Origin: a bacterium OM1 bin76
GTDB taxonomy: Bacteria; Actinomycetota; Acidimicrobiia; Spongiisociales; ZC4RG35
DNA: 64,000 bases
Assembly: GCA_002238785.1 (NCBI GenBank)
Contig: MPNA01000003.1
Coordinates: forward strand, 133,368-197,367
Direction: 5' to 3'
The notes below the pieces were generated by a model. The model was given only the letters and a program-made list of their open reading frames with translations. It was not told the origin of the DNA and made no database searches. A program made the translations under genes and the position numbers. Of the stretch, positions 7,983 to 17,611 are shown piece by piece. Position 1 is the first letter of the stretch. Every line of letters starts with the position of its first letter.

Positions 7983-10580
7983 CTATACGGCCCGCGCCCG
8001 GCGGAGATGCCACCTTTCCCACAGCGCCAGCATGGAGGGCAACACCAGTATCGCTGCCACCAGGGACAATCCGACCGCGTAAACCGTGACCTGACCCATC
8101 TGTTGAAAGGGCGTCAGCCTCGACGTGATAAGGATCCCGAATCCGGCCATGGTCGTGAATGCGGATCCTGCCAACGCCCCGCCCGTGTGGCGAGACGTGG
8201 AGCGCAGAGCGTCATTGAGTTGCTCAAAGCGGGTCCGATCCTCTCCGAACCGGCGGGCGATGTGGATGGTGTAGGGCACCCCTATCCCGATCGACAGGGC
8301 GGACAGGGTGGCGGTCACCGGTCCGATCGGTATGCCGGTGGCGTACATCAAGCCATAGGTCCAGAACACCACCAGCGCCACGGGGATCATGGTGATGACA
8401 CCTATGAGCGGGCGGCGATTCTCGAACCAGAAGCTGATCATCAACACCAGGGTGGCGACGACCAGGGTAAAGAGGAGCGACCTCGTCTGTGAGTCCGCCA
8501 ACTCCACAATGATCAGGTTCGTGATTATCTCCGTGGAGGTCGCTATCACACTGATCCCCAAGTCTGAGAGTTCCGAGAAGTTCTCCAAGAGGTCCCGCCT
8601 CAATTGCAGGGCTTCAGTCTCTCCCGCTTGGGTGCTGATGTCAAAGAGCAAAGCATCGTATCCCGACCCACTCTGGTGTAGAACTCTCCCTGCCTGTTGC
8701 GGCGCCGCCACCAGCATGGTGTCCCACAGCGCAGTGACGTCAGAGTCGGGGACAGCTCGCAGATCCACGTCCAGAGAGGCGGCTTGAGCGGCAGAGACGA
8801 CAGCCTGGTTGGGAGGACCCTGGGGGCCGCCCCTGGTGAGAGAGTTGAGCACTGAGATCGGAGAGGTGGATGAGGGGGTCTTCCCGAACGGTGTCTCGAA
8901 GACCACTATGTTCCCAACTTCCGCCAATCCCCTGTTGGCCGAGACCAGAGCGTTGTGAACCTGGGGAGAGGAAAGGTCCTCTCCTTCGATCAGGACCTGG
9001 GTGGATTCGCCCAGGCCACCACCGAATTCCTCCTGCAGGATATTCACCGCCCGGACTCCGGGGGCATCGCTGGGCAGGAAGTCGGTGAACGAGAACCTCA
9101 CCTCCAACTGGCTCAATCCCCACACTCCCATGCCTCCCAAGACCAGGGCCACCAGCACCACAAGAAACGGGACCTTCTCCGCCAACACCGAAGAACTGGC
9201 TATCAGGCGGGGAAGCAGGCGGTTCGAGGAGGTCTTCATTCCCGTCACCGGCAGAGGTCGCTTGGACTCGAGTTGGCGGTCCACTCTCCTGGCCATGATC
9301 AGTACGCGCAGCAAGCCCCAGGACAGCCTGCCTTCTCTTTCCGTTCTCCGGTCCAAGATTCTCCTGGCCGCCGGAAAGAACGTGAGCGTCAGGATGAAGG
9401 AGACAGCTATTCCGATTGCCGCCAGAATGCCGAAGTCCTTGAGGGCCGGCACCGGGCTCAGAACGTTGGTGAGAAAACCGATGGCGGTGGTTACCGTGGC
9501 CAACGCCAGGGCTATTCCCACGGTGCCTATGGCGGTGCGGACCGCGCCGTCCACATCCTGACCTCGGCCTATCTCCTCGCGATAGCGGGATGTGACATGG
9601 ATCCCGTAGTCCACTCCCAGCCCGATCAGGAGGATGGGAATGATCTGGGTTATGTTGTTGAACGATGCGATGACTCCGGCTCGCACCAACAACACCCCGA
9701 TGCCCTGCATGAAAGTGATGGCGGCGAAGATGGTGAAGAGCGTCAGGAGTGTGTCGGCCAGGGTCCGGCGCCCCGACTGGATCAAGGCGCCCTTGCCGGC
9801 CGGTTTGAGCCAGTAGACGAAACACAGGATGACCAAAATGATCAGGGCGGCCATTCCGAAGAGGCGCCCGATCTCGCTGCTGCCGTCTCCGGAGTCTTCG
9901 AACAGCAGGTTGAAGCTGAACGGGATAACCTCAAGCCCATCTGGGGTCGGTATGGCGCGCAGGGCCTCCGCCACCTCCAGGTCGTTGTCGATGGCCTCAT
10001 CAAGTGCCTCTTCTCCCTCCACGGCCGGCGGCGTGGTGAACACCAGCACCAAGCCCGCCTGGGCCGTGGCCGAGGACGCGTTGCCGTCCTGGCTGATCAA
10101 AGAGGTGAACTGTGGGTTGGCGCCCGGTCCCGCCGTCGCCTCGATGTAGAGGTTCTTCACGTCTTCATCGCTGGCTACCGGAGTGCCCCTTTGGGCTGCC
10201 AGGGAGATGGCCGGGTCGAGATAGCTGAACGATGCTCCCCGTCCCGGAACAGAGGAGAGATTGTCAGACAGGGTTTCGCTCCCCAGGACGGAGTTGATAG
10301 CAGTTACCGTCTCAAAGGCCTCCTTGGTGAAGACGTCTCCTCCTTCATTGCGGACGATGACTTGCAGGATGCCTTCCTGGGAATCCTGACCGAACAAGTC
10401 CCTGATCCTGTCGGCGGCCAGCAATTCGGCGTTGTCGGGCGAAAGGCCTTCGTTGCCCTGGCCTATCTCGACCTGGGTTGACAGTGATCCGAAGACTCCG
10501 AAAAGGACCAGTGTGGTTATCACCACCGCCCAGGGCGCTTTGGAAACCAAGGAGGCAAAGGCTTTGACGAAGGCTCTCAT
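7983..10580 (-). CDS. MMPL/RND-family (HAE3-type) transporter
   Basis: Large inner-membrane exporter of 865 residues built from two homologous halves. Each half has one N-terminal membrane helix, a large extracytoplasmic loop and a five-to-six-helix block (SSD-like), for example IIPILLIGLGVDYGIHV in the first half and SALSIGIGVPYTIHIARR in the second. This layout is typical of MmpL, hopanoid-type (HpnN) and HAE3 transporters of lipids or hydrophobic compounds. AAGGAG lies about 11 bases before the ATG. No periplasmic adaptor or outer-membrane partner is adjacent, as expected for an actinobacterium. The substrate is unknown. Confidence 0.88.
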   Translation of the reverse strand: MRAFVKAFASLVSKAPWAVVITTLVLFGVFGSLSTQVEIGQGNEGLSPDNAELLAADRIRDLFGQDSQEGILQVIVRNEGGDVFTKEAFETVTAINSVLGSETLSDNLSSVPGRGASFSYLDPAISLAAQRGTPVASDEDVKNLYIEATAGPGANPQFTSLISQDGNASSATAQAGLVLVFTTPPAVEGEEALDEAIDNDLEVAEALRAIPTPDGLEVIPFSFNLLFEDSGDGSSEIGRLFGMAALIILVILCFVYWLKPAGKGALIQSGRRTLADTLLTLFTIFAAITFMQGIGVLLVRAGVIASFNNITQIIPILLIGLGVDYGIHVTSRYREEIGRGQDVDGAVRTAIGTVGIALALATVTTAIGFLTNVLSPVPALKDFGILAAIGIAVSFILTLTFFPAARRILDRRTEREGRLSWGLLRVLIMARRVDRQLESKRPLPVTGMKTSSNRLLPRLIASSSVLAEKVPFLVVLVALVLGGMGVWGLSQLEVRFSFTDFLPSDAPGVRAVNILQEEFGGGLGESTQVLIEGEDLSSPQVHNALVSANRGLAEVGNIVVFETPFGKTPSSTSPISVLNSLTRGGPQGPPNQAVVSAAQAASLDVDLRAVPDSDVTALWDTMLVAAPQQAGRVLHQSGSGYDALLFDISTQAGETEALQLRRDLLENFSELSDLGISVIATSTEIITNLIIVELADSQTRSLLFTLVVATLVLMISFWFENRRPLIGVITMIPVALVVFWTYGLMYATGIPIGPVTATLSALSIGIGVPYTIHIARRFGEDRTRFEQLNDALRSTSRHTGGALAGSAFTTMAGFGILITSRLTPFQQMGQVTVYAVGLSLVAAILVLPSMLALWERWHLRRARAV

Positions 10581-10691
10581 CGGATCTCACTCCTTCCGGC
10601 CACCATTGCCGGGTACATGGTGGCTCGCTTACCGAGCCTATGGTGATTTCGGTTTAATACTGAATTGGATTAGTTACACCTTGGTGGACAT

Positions 10692-10738
10692 GAAGGTTCT
10701 TTACCTTCGGCGCTCGGGGGTGATATCCTAAGGGGATA
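10692..10738. promoter_or_regulatory. Two inverted repeats upstream of pyrB
   Basis: Between the exporter and the carbamoyltransferase gene lie two small inverted repeats: GAAGGT/ACCTTC with a 5-base loop (10692-10708) and TATCC/GGATA with a 5-base spacer (10724-10738). Their position 90-140 bp before pyrB suggests an operator or leader structure. The regulator is not known and no PyrR-type attenuator is evident. Confidence 0.35.
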
Positions 10739-10829
10739 ATTTGAGCAACCGAATTCAGACCACAGACATTTCACGCGTTGCGGTGCTCAGCCTTTTTGCT
10801 TCCAGTTTCAATCCGATGGGGGAGGTGGA

Positions 10830-12065
10830 ATGGCCGCGACAGTGACTGCCACGCTCGCCAGCCAAAGGCAGTTGTTCGAAGGCGTTTTCGAAGACGAACC
10901 GGTATTCGATGTTCATCCTGAGATCGAGGGTCCCCAGGACGTGGCGTCGGTTCAAGACGGTTCGCCGGAGCAGGTTGACAGCGATGCCAACACGGCGAAG
11001 TACAACGAGAACGGGTATGTGGAGGTTGAGCCGGCTAAGTTCGTGGATTCCTACAAACCTCCGGCTATTGACGGGGATTTCCGGGACAAGCACATAGTCA
11101 CGGTTGAACAATTCGCTCGGGATGATCTGAGAGTTCTCTTCGAGGTGGCTTCCACCCTGAAGAAGCGGATCCGGTCCGGGGACAGGGGGGTTGTGGAGAT
11201 CGCCACCGGGCAGGTGTTGGCACTGCTCTTCTTCGAGTCCAGCACCCGGACAGACATGTCATTCCAGGCTGCGATGCTCCGGTTGGGTGGCAAAGTCATC
11301 GGAGCCTCCAATGGCATCCAGTTTTCTTCCGTCTACAAGGGCGAGGACCTTCCCGACACTGTCAGAGCGGCGGGATGCTACGCGGACGTAATCGCCCTGC
11401 GGCACCCCCGAGTGGGGGCATCCTATCTCGCAGCCCACTATCTGGACTTGCTGGCCGAAAAGATCGGTCGTCGGTCCGTGGTGTTAAGCGCTGGCGATGG
11501 AGTGGGGGAACACCCCACTCAGGCTCTGCTGGACCTGTTTACGATCTTGGAATCCAAGGGAACGGTCGATGGGTTGGCCATCACCATGGTCGGGGACCTA
11601 AAACACGGTCGCACGGTCCATTCGCTGGCCAAACTGCTGGCTACCTACGGAGCTTGCGGGACCGAGGTGAACTTCGTGTCGCCTGTCTCGCTGAAGATGC
11701 CGACCGCCATTGTCCAACGATTGCATGAAGCGAACATATCCGTGCAGGAGACCGAGGATCTTGATGAAGTAGTGGGTTCCTCCGACGTTATCTATTGGAC
11801 CAGGGTGCAGGAGGAACGGTTCGACGAACGGGCCGAGTACGACCAGGTCAAGGAAGGTTTCATAATGACTCCCAGCGTGATGCGAAGAGCCCGTGGGGAA
11901 GCCATTCTGATGCATCCCCTGCCCCGCAAGCATGAGATGGGAGGACCCAGAGATCACGATCTGCTGGATGCCGACCCTCGCTCGGTCTATTTTCAGCAGA
12001 TGGAAAACGGGATGCTGGTGCGGATGGCGTTGCTGGCCAAGATCCTCAAAGGGGTCCACATTTAG
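10830..12065 (+). CDS. pyrB: Aspartate carbamoyltransferase catalytic chain, N-terminally extended
   Basis: Transfers the carbamoyl group to aspartate in pyrimidine synthesis. The active-site motifs are the carbamoyl-phosphate loop SSTRT near residue 142, HPTQALLD, GDLKHGRTVHSL, TRVQEERF and MHPLPR. The length is 411 aa against about 310 for usual catalytic chains: the first ~88 residues are an acidic, low-complexity extension. The residue after STRT, usually Arg, is Asp here. The start is ATG with GGAGG upstream. No pyrI, pyrC or carA/B is adjacent, so it is separated from a typical pyr operon. An unusual ornithine-carbamoyltransferase relative is less likely because the RVQ and HPLPR pattern fits ATCase. 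Confidence 0.88.
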   Translation: MAATVTATLASQRQLFEGVFEDEPVFDVHPEIEGPQDVASVQDGSPEQVDSDANTAKYNENGYVEVEPAKFVDSYKPPAIDGDFRDKHIVTVEQFARDDLRVLFEVASTLKKRIRSGDRGVVEIATGQVLALLFFESSTRTDMSFQAAMLRLGGKVIGASNGIQFSSVYKGEDLPDTVRAAGCYADVIALRHPRVGASYLAAHYLDLLAEKIGRRSVVLSAGDGVGEHPTQALLDLFTILESKGTVDGLAITMVGDLKHGRTVHSLAKLLATYGACGTEVNFVSPVSLKMPTAIVQRLHEANISVQETEDLDEVVGSSDVIYWTRVQEERFDERAEYDQVKEGFIMTPSVMRRARGEAILMHPLPRKHEMGGPRDHDLLDADPRSVYFQQMENGMLVRMALLAKILKGVHI

Positions 12066-12142
12066 AGCCGCACTGAGGAGGAGCGGTCCGGGCCGACGTC
12101 GCCATCCGGCGGCTTGGGGCCGGATGGGGAGCAGGAGATAAC

Positions 12143-13342
12143 ATGGGAACGGTGGTGACTGAGTTTCTCCTACCCGACATCGGCGACGGGCTGACCGAGG
12201 CGGAAGTGGTGCGATGGTTGGTGCCTGAAGGTGCCCAGGTGGACCGCGACGAGCCTCTGGTTGAGGTGGAGACCGACAAGGCAGTGGTGGTCATACCGTC
12301 CCCGGTGGCTGGGATCGTCCTCCGGCATGGGGCCGGACAGGGCGAGACCATGTCGGTGGGGACGGTGCTGGCTGTCATTGCACCACCTGGTGGGGGAAAC
12401 ACGCATCCTTCCCCGCCCGGAAGGCCGGGGGCCGCAGAGCCTCGCCCGACTCACGGCCCGCCGGCATCGGAGACCCGGGAGCCCACGGTGGAGGTCAAGG
12501 CCTTGCCGGTGGTCCGTCGCCTTGCTCGGCAAAGGGGGGTGGATTTGACGACGGTCACCGGTTCCGGCCCTGGGGGTCGGATTACCCGCCACGATGTGTT
12601 GGCTGCCGCCCAGGCCGCCGCGCCGCCGACCGCCCCCAGGAAACCGGAGTCCCTGCCGGATGAGGACCCCCGACGCCGCCCCCTCACCAAACTGCAGAGG
12701 ACCGTCGCCGCCAACATGACCCGGTCTTGGTCTGAGATTCCCCATGTGACCACCTTCGACGAGGTGGATGCGACCCGCTTGCTGGGGGTGCGGAGGGCTC
12801 TGGCGGAGCGACACGGCGCAACCATCCAGGTTGATGCCCTGGTAATCGCCGCGATCATCCCCGCTCTACGCCGCTATCCAGAGTTCAACGCCACCCTGGA
12901 GGGAGATTCGCTGGTGGTTCACGCCGCCTGCCACATGGGGGTGGCGATCAACGCCGCAGATGGCCTGTTGGTTGGGGTAGTCCGATCCGCCGAGGAGATG
13001 TCGATCATGCAATTGGCAGAGGCCACTGCAAGGCTGGCGGAACAGGGAAAGACCCGCCGACTCGGTGTGGGTGAACTCACCGGACAGACCTTCACCGTCA
13101 GCAATATCGGCGCCTTGGGAGGTGGCTTGGGGACTCCCATAATCCCCCCGGACAACACTGCCATACTGGCGGTGGGGAGGGTTGCCGACAGGCCCGTGGT
13201 GGAGGGTGGTGAGGTGGTGGTGAGGCCGCTGATGCCTCTGTCCCTTTCCTTTGATCACCGAGTCATCGATGGGGCGCTTAGCCGTCTCTTCATGGACATG
13301 GTGATCGAGAATCTTTCTGAACCGGCCCTTTTTCTAGCCTGA
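12143..13342 (+). CDS. Dihydrolipoamide acyltransferase (E2) of a 2-oxoacid dehydrogenase complex
   Basis: E2 core enzyme of 399 aa. The N-terminal lipoyl domain has the lipoylated lysine in VETDKAVV near residue 44. A Pro-rich linker and an E3/E1-binding domain follow (LPVVRRLARQRGVDL with GPGGRITRHDVL), then the catalytic domain ending in the active-site motif DHRVIDGA. Only one lipoyl domain is present. RBS AGGAG precedes the ATG at 12143. It is not next to E1 or E3 genes but 7 bp upstream of malate synthase, suggesting co-expression with acyl-CoA/glyoxylate metabolism. Pyruvate and branched-chain complexes cannot be told apart from this sequence. Confidence 0.9.
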   Translation: MGTVVTEFLLPDIGDGLTEAEVVRWLVPEGAQVDRDEPLVEVETDKAVVVIPSPVAGIVLRHGAGQGETMSVGTVLAVIAPPGGGNTHPSPPGRPGAAEPRPTHGPPASETREPTVEVKALPVVRRLARQRGVDLTTVTGSGPGGRITRHDVLAAAQAAAPPTAPRKPESLPDEDPRRRPLTKLQRTVAANMTRSWSEIPHVTTFDEVDATRLLGVRRALAERHGATIQVDALVIAAIIPALRRYPEFNATLEGDSLVVHAACHMGVAINAADGLLVGVVRSAEEMSIMQLAEATARLAEQGKTRRLGVGELTGQTFTVSNIGALGGGLGTPIIPPDNTAILAVGRVADRPVVEGGEVVVRPLMPLSLSFDHRVIDGALSRLFMDMVIENLSEPALFLA

Positions 13343-13349
13343 GGAGATC

Positions 13350-14930
13350 ATGACCAAATACGACATCACCGGACCCGCTACTCCCCACTCCGCCGACGTT
13401 CTCACCAAGGAAGCAGCCTCCCTTCTTGCCGACGTACATCACGAATTCAATGAGCGCCGTCGGCAATTGCTCTCCCTCAGAGAAGAACGCCAAGCGGAAT
13501 TCGACCACGGGGTTCGTCCCGACTTTCTGCCCGAGACCCGTTCTGTCCGGGAAGGGGAGTGGATGGTGGATCCGGTCCCGTCCGCATTGGCGGACCGAAG
13601 GGTCGAAATAACCGGGCCGGTGGACGCCAAGATGGTGATCAACGCCCTCAATTCCGGCGCCAAGATGTTCATGGCCGATTTCGAGGACGCCACTTCTCCT
13701 ACCTGGGAAAACCTGGTGGAGGGTCAGTACAACCTGCTGGAGGCCCAACTAGGAACGTTGCAGCTTGAAACGCCCCGCAAGTCCTACCGGTTGGGAGAGG
13801 AGACAGCCACTCTCCTGGTCAGGCCCAGGGGTTGGCACCTTCCTGAAAAGCACTTCTTGGTGGATGGCCGGCCGGTATCCGGGGCACTGTTCGATTTCAC
13901 CCTCTATATGTGCCACGGCGGCAGGTCCTCCCTGGAGATGGGCAGCGGTCCCTTCTTCTACCTTCCCAAACTCGAGTCCCATCTCGAGGCTCGCCTGTGG
14001 AACGACGTGATCTGCTATGTGTCGGATCGATTGGGGATTCCACTCGGCACGGTCAAGGCCACCGTGCTGATCGAGACCATTACGGCTGCCTTCGAGATGG
14101 AAGAGATTCTCTATGAATTGCGGAATCATTCTTCGGGCCTGAACGCCGGTCGGTGGGACTACATCTTCAGCTTCATCAAGAAATTCCGCAACCATGCCCA
14201 GTACGTGTTGCCGGACCGGTCCCAGGTCGGCATGACCGCGCCGTTCATGCATGCCTACACCGAATTGGGGGTGGCCACCTGCCACCGCCGCGGCGCTCAT
14301 GCGATGGGTGGCATGGCAGCCTTCATACCCAACCGGCGCGATCCCGAGGTGACCGAGCGAGCCCTGGCCGCGGTGGCGGCAGACAAGCGCCGGGAAGCCG
14401 AGGCCGGTTGCGACGGGACCTGGGTCGCCCATCCCGACCTGATCCCGGTTGCGATGTCCGAATTCGATCGGATCCTGGGGGGCCGTCCCAATCAGATCGG
14501 CCGACAGCGAGACGATGTGGCGGTGACGGCGGAGGATCTGCTGAACCCCGAAATCGAAGGCGGCGCCATAACCGAGGGTGGGGTCAGGACCAACGTCTCG
14601 GTCGGGATTCGCTACATGGCCTCATGGCTGTCCGGGACAGGCGCCGCCGCCATCGACAATCTGATGGAAGACGCGGCCACCGCGGAGATCTCTCGTTCCC
14701 AGATCTGGCAGTGGGTGCGGCACGGGGCTCGCCTCGACAACGGAATGCCGGTAACCGCGCCGATGGTGGAGAAGATAGCCGCCGAGGAGTTGTCCCGGAT
14801 CCGGGAGGCGGTCGGGGAGGACATGTACCGGACGGGCCGTTTCCAGAGGGCCTGCGAGATCTTCTCCGAGGTGGCCCTCGAGGATGAATTCGTGGAGTTC
14901 TTGACCCTTCCGGCCTATCGCGATCTGTAG
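13350..14930 (+). CDS. aceB: Malate synthase A
   Basis: Condenses glyoxylate with acetyl-CoA to malate. The 526-aa length and the motifs FMADFEDATSPTW, RPRGWHLPEKH, VLIETITAAFEMEEIL and HRRGAHAMGGMAAFIP fit the A isoform (about 530 aa) rather than the 720-aa G isoform. GAGGAG overlapping the E2 stop region is the RBS. No isocitrate lyase gene is in the window, so glyoxylate could come from a distant aceA or another route. It is followed 19 bp later by malic enzyme. Confidence 0.95.
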   Translation: MTKYDITGPATPHSADVLTKEAASLLADVHHEFNERRRQLLSLREERQAEFDHGVRPDFLPETRSVREGEWMVDPVPSALADRRVEITGPVDAKMVINALNSGAKMFMADFEDATSPTWENLVEGQYNLLEAQLGTLQLETPRKSYRLGEETATLLVRPRGWHLPEKHFLVDGRPVSGALFDFTLYMCHGGRSSLEMGSGPFFYLPKLESHLEARLWNDVICYVSDRLGIPLGTVKATVLIETITAAFEMEEILYELRNHSSGLNAGRWDYIFSFIKKFRNHAQYVLPDRSQVGMTAPFMHAYTELGVATCHRRGAHAMGGMAAFIPNRRDPEVTERALAAVAADKRREAEAGCDGTWVAHPDLIPVAMSEFDRILGGRPNQIGRQRDDVAVTAEDLLNPEIEGGAITEGGVRTNVSVGIRYMASWLSGTGAAAIDNLMEDAATAEISRSQIWQWVRHGARLDNGMPVTAPMVEKIAAEELSRIREAVGEDMYRTGRFQRACEIFSEVALEDEFVEFLTLPAYRDL

Positions 14931-14949
14931 ATCTACATAGGATTCTGAC

Positions 14950-17208
14950 ATGCCCCGATTCAGTGAAGCTCTTCGCTACCACTCCCATCCGCGACCTGGG
15001 AAGCTGGAGATCCGGGCGACGAAAGCCACGCTGACCCAGGCCGATCTGAGTCTTGCCTATACCCCGGGAGTGGCCGAACCATGTCTGGCCATACACGAGA
15101 ATCCCGGCGATGTGTTCCAGTACACCAATAGGGGCAACCTGGTGGCGGTGGTAACCAACGGCACCGCGGTTCTGGGGTTGGGCAACATCGGGGGACTGGC
15201 TTCCAAGCCGGTCATGGAAGGAAAGGGTGTGCTTTTCAAGCGATTCGCCGACATCGACGTCTACGACCTGGAGATCGATTCCCAGGATCCCGATGATGTC
15301 ATCCGGTTCTGCGAGTTGCTGGCGCCAACGGTGGGGGGTATCAATCTGGAGGACATTCGCGCCCCCGATTGCTTTTACATAGAGGAGACCCTGCGGGATC
15401 GACTTGACATTCCGGTTTTCCACGACGATCAGCACGGTACGGCCATCATTGCCGGCGCCGGTCTAATCAACGCTGCAGAGTTGAGCGGCCGCCGCCTTGA
15501 AGACATGAAAGTGGTGATACTGGGCGCTGGCGCCGCCGGGGTGGCAACCGGTCACTTCCTGATCCGCCTGGGCTTCGACCCCGAACGTTTGTTGATGGTC
15601 GACTCACGGGGTGTATTGGATTCAACCCGCAGCGATCTCAACGCTTACAAAAAAGAGTTCGCGCGCCATACGGATGCCCGAACCCTGACTGAGGCCCTGG
15701 TGGGGGCCGATGCCCTGATCGGGCTGGCCCAAGCCGGGTTGGTCCACCCCCACATGCTGGAGCGAATGAACCCCCAGCCGATCGTTTTCCCCCTGGCGAA
15801 TCCCGATCCTGAGATTCCCTATCACGATGCGAAGCGAGTTCGGCCGGATGCTTTCGTCGGTACCGGGCGCAGCGACTACCCGAACCAGGTGAACAACGTT
15901 TTGGGGTTTCCCTTCATCTTCCGTGGGGCGCTGGATGTCCGCGCCACGGCTGTGAGTGAAGGAATGAAGGTGGCTGCCGCCGAGGCGCTGGCGATACTGG
16001 CCAGGGAACCGGTGGCCGAGTCGGTCTTGGAGGCCTATCAGTTGAAGGAACTGTCGTTCGGTCCCGATTACCTGATTCCCAAGCCTTTCGACCCGCGGGT
16101 GCTGACCACCGTAGCCCCGGCGGTAGCGGTCGCCGCCACGGAAGAGGGCCTGGCTCGGCTGCCCTGCAGGATTGAGGAGTATCGTCAGCAATTGAGCGCT
16201 CGCCTCAGGCCTTCCCAGGGTTTGATTCAAGCCGTCACCATCCGTGCCCGCCAGTACCCGGCCAGGGTTGTGTTTCCCTACGGTGATGATCTCCGACTGG
16301 TGCGCGCCGCCCGCAGGGTCCTGGATGCCGGTATCGCTCACCCGGTGTTATTGGCCGACCGGGGAGTTGTCACCGAACTATCGGAGGAGTTAGGCATTTC
16401 CCTCGACGGGATCAAGGTGGTCGACCCTATTAGCCAAGCCAAAGAGCGAGACCGTTACGCGGCGAGGTTGCTGGAACTCAGAGGTCATAGGGGAGTGTCA
16501 AGAGTCCACGCCGCTCGGATGGTCTTTGATCCAAACGTGTTTGCCGCTTTGATGGTCGAGTCGGGTGACGCTGATGTCCTGGTGGGCGGCCTCACTACCT
16601 TCTTCCCCGAGACCGTTCGCCCCGCTCTGCAGATCATCAAAGTGAGAGAGGGTCGTTCCATCGCCAGCGCCCTTTACGTGGTGGTGACCGGGCGAGCCGC
16701 TTACTTCTTCGCCGACTGCGCAGTCAACATATCACCCTCTGCCGGTGAGTTGGCCGAGATAGCTGCCTCGGCGGTGGATGTCGCTCAGCACCAGTTCGGG
16801 AGAGATCCCCGGGTTGCATTCATCAGCTATTCGGATTTCGGATCGGCAGCCGGAGACGAACCGGCTCGGGTTCGCCAGGCGGTGGAGTTGTTCCGGGATC
16901 GCTGGCCCGAGACGCCGGTGGATGGAGAGATGCAGGCCGACACCGCGGTGGTGGAGGCTCTGCTCAACAATCGGCGTCCCGGCGGTCCTCTGAAGTATCC
17001 GGCCAACATCCTGGTGTTTCCCAACCTCACCGCAGCGAACAGCGCCTACAAGCTATTGGAACGACTGGGCGACGCCGAAGTGATCGGACCCATTCTGACC
17101 GGCCTCTCCCGGTCGGTGCAGGTGCTGCAGAGAGACGCCTCCGTCGCGGAGATAGTCAACCTCACAGCCTATGCGGTGGCCGACGCCCACCGACTCTCAG
17201 AACTTTGA
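14950..17208 (+). CDS. maeB: Malic enzyme fused to phosphotransacetylase-like domain (MaeB type)
   Basis: Oxidatively decarboxylates malate to pyruvate, normally with NADP. Residues 1 to about 420 form the malic-enzyme part, with YTPGVAEPC, GLGNIGGLASKPVMEGK, NLEDIRAPDCF, FHDDQHGTA and the nucleotide-binding VVILGAGAAGVATG. Residues from about 430 to 752 are a phosphotransacetylase-like domain (for example VVFPYGDDLRLVRAARRVLDAG), which in this family is usually regulatory and responds to acetyl-CoA. The length of 752 aa is standard. Together with the adjacent malate synthase it forms a malate-to-pyruvate anaplerotic or gluconeogenic module. Confidence 0.95.
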   Translation: MPRFSEALRYHSHPRPGKLEIRATKATLTQADLSLAYTPGVAEPCLAIHENPGDVFQYTNRGNLVAVVTNGTAVLGLGNIGGLASKPVMEGKGVLFKRFADIDVYDLEIDSQDPDDVIRFCELLAPTVGGINLEDIRAPDCFYIEETLRDRLDIPVFHDDQHGTAIIAGAGLINAAELSGRRLEDMKVVILGAGAAGVATGHFLIRLGFDPERLLMVDSRGVLDSTRSDLNAYKKEFARHTDARTLTEALVGADALIGLAQAGLVHPHMLERMNPQPIVFPLANPDPEIPYHDAKRVRPDAFVGTGRSDYPNQVNNVLGFPFIFRGALDVRATAVSEGMKVAAAEALAILAREPVAESVLEAYQLKELSFGPDYLIPKPFDPRVLTTVAPAVAVAATEEGLARLPCRIEEYRQQLSARLRPSQGLIQAVTIRARQYPARVVFPYGDDLRLVRAARRVLDAGIAHPVLLADRGVVTELSEELGISLDGIKVVDPISQAKERDRYAARLLELRGHRGVSRVHAARMVFDPNVFAALMVESGDADVLVGGLTTFFPETVRPALQIIKVREGRSIASALYVVVTGRAAYFFADCAVNISPSAGELAEIAASAVDVAQHQFGRDPRVAFISYSDFGSAAGDEPARVRQAVELFRDRWPETPVDGEMQADTAVVEALLNNRRPGGPLKYPANILVFPNLTAANSAYKLLERLGDAEVIGPILTGLSRSVQVLQRDASVAEIVNLTAYAVADAHRLSEL

Positions 17209-17611
17209 GCAATCAGACCGCAGGCCTTCCATCGGAATAGGACTCTGTCGAACCCAGTCCCACTACGACTGGGAGTAAGTCCCCGGGACCCCTCCTGGGC
17301 TGCAGCGTATTCATCCCCATAGATCCGCCGCTTGCGGTTTCCGTTCCTATGCGGATTTGATCGCTGGGGAGGCGTGCCACGTTGGGGGAGGGCCAGTGTT
17401 CAGGGGTGGCGCCCCTGCTCGGTCAGCCGGGCCGCCAACCCCCTCTGGACTCGTGGCAATGCCCAGGATCCTCCCCGCCGGATCCAAGAGCGGCCCTGTT
17501 CTGAGCGTGGCCTGGTACCGGCGCTGGATAAAGGTCACCGCTGACACATTTCAGCAATATTCGCTTGCCACTGTGAGGAGTAACACAGTTTCTCACGAAA
17601 GGAGCGATGAC
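17209..17611. other. Intergenic leader region before the lipoprotein gene
   Basis: A GC-rich stretch of about 400 bp. It contains a 7-bp inverted repeat CCCAGTC/GACTGGG at 17253-17273, probably a terminator or leader hairpin after maeB, and GGAG at 17601-17604 as the RBS of the lipoprotein. The open frame from 17357 to the lipoprotein start has no coding character. A structured leader RNA is possible but I recognise no riboswitch class. Confidence 0.4.

Noticed and set aside
8955..10481. 508-aa plus-strand open frame opposite the exporter
   Set aside because: Gln/His/Arg-rich shadow of a well-supported membrane transporter.
17209..17600. Possible riboswitch before the lipoprotein gene
   Set aside because: GC-rich with hairpins, but no conserved core of any class I know could be found.
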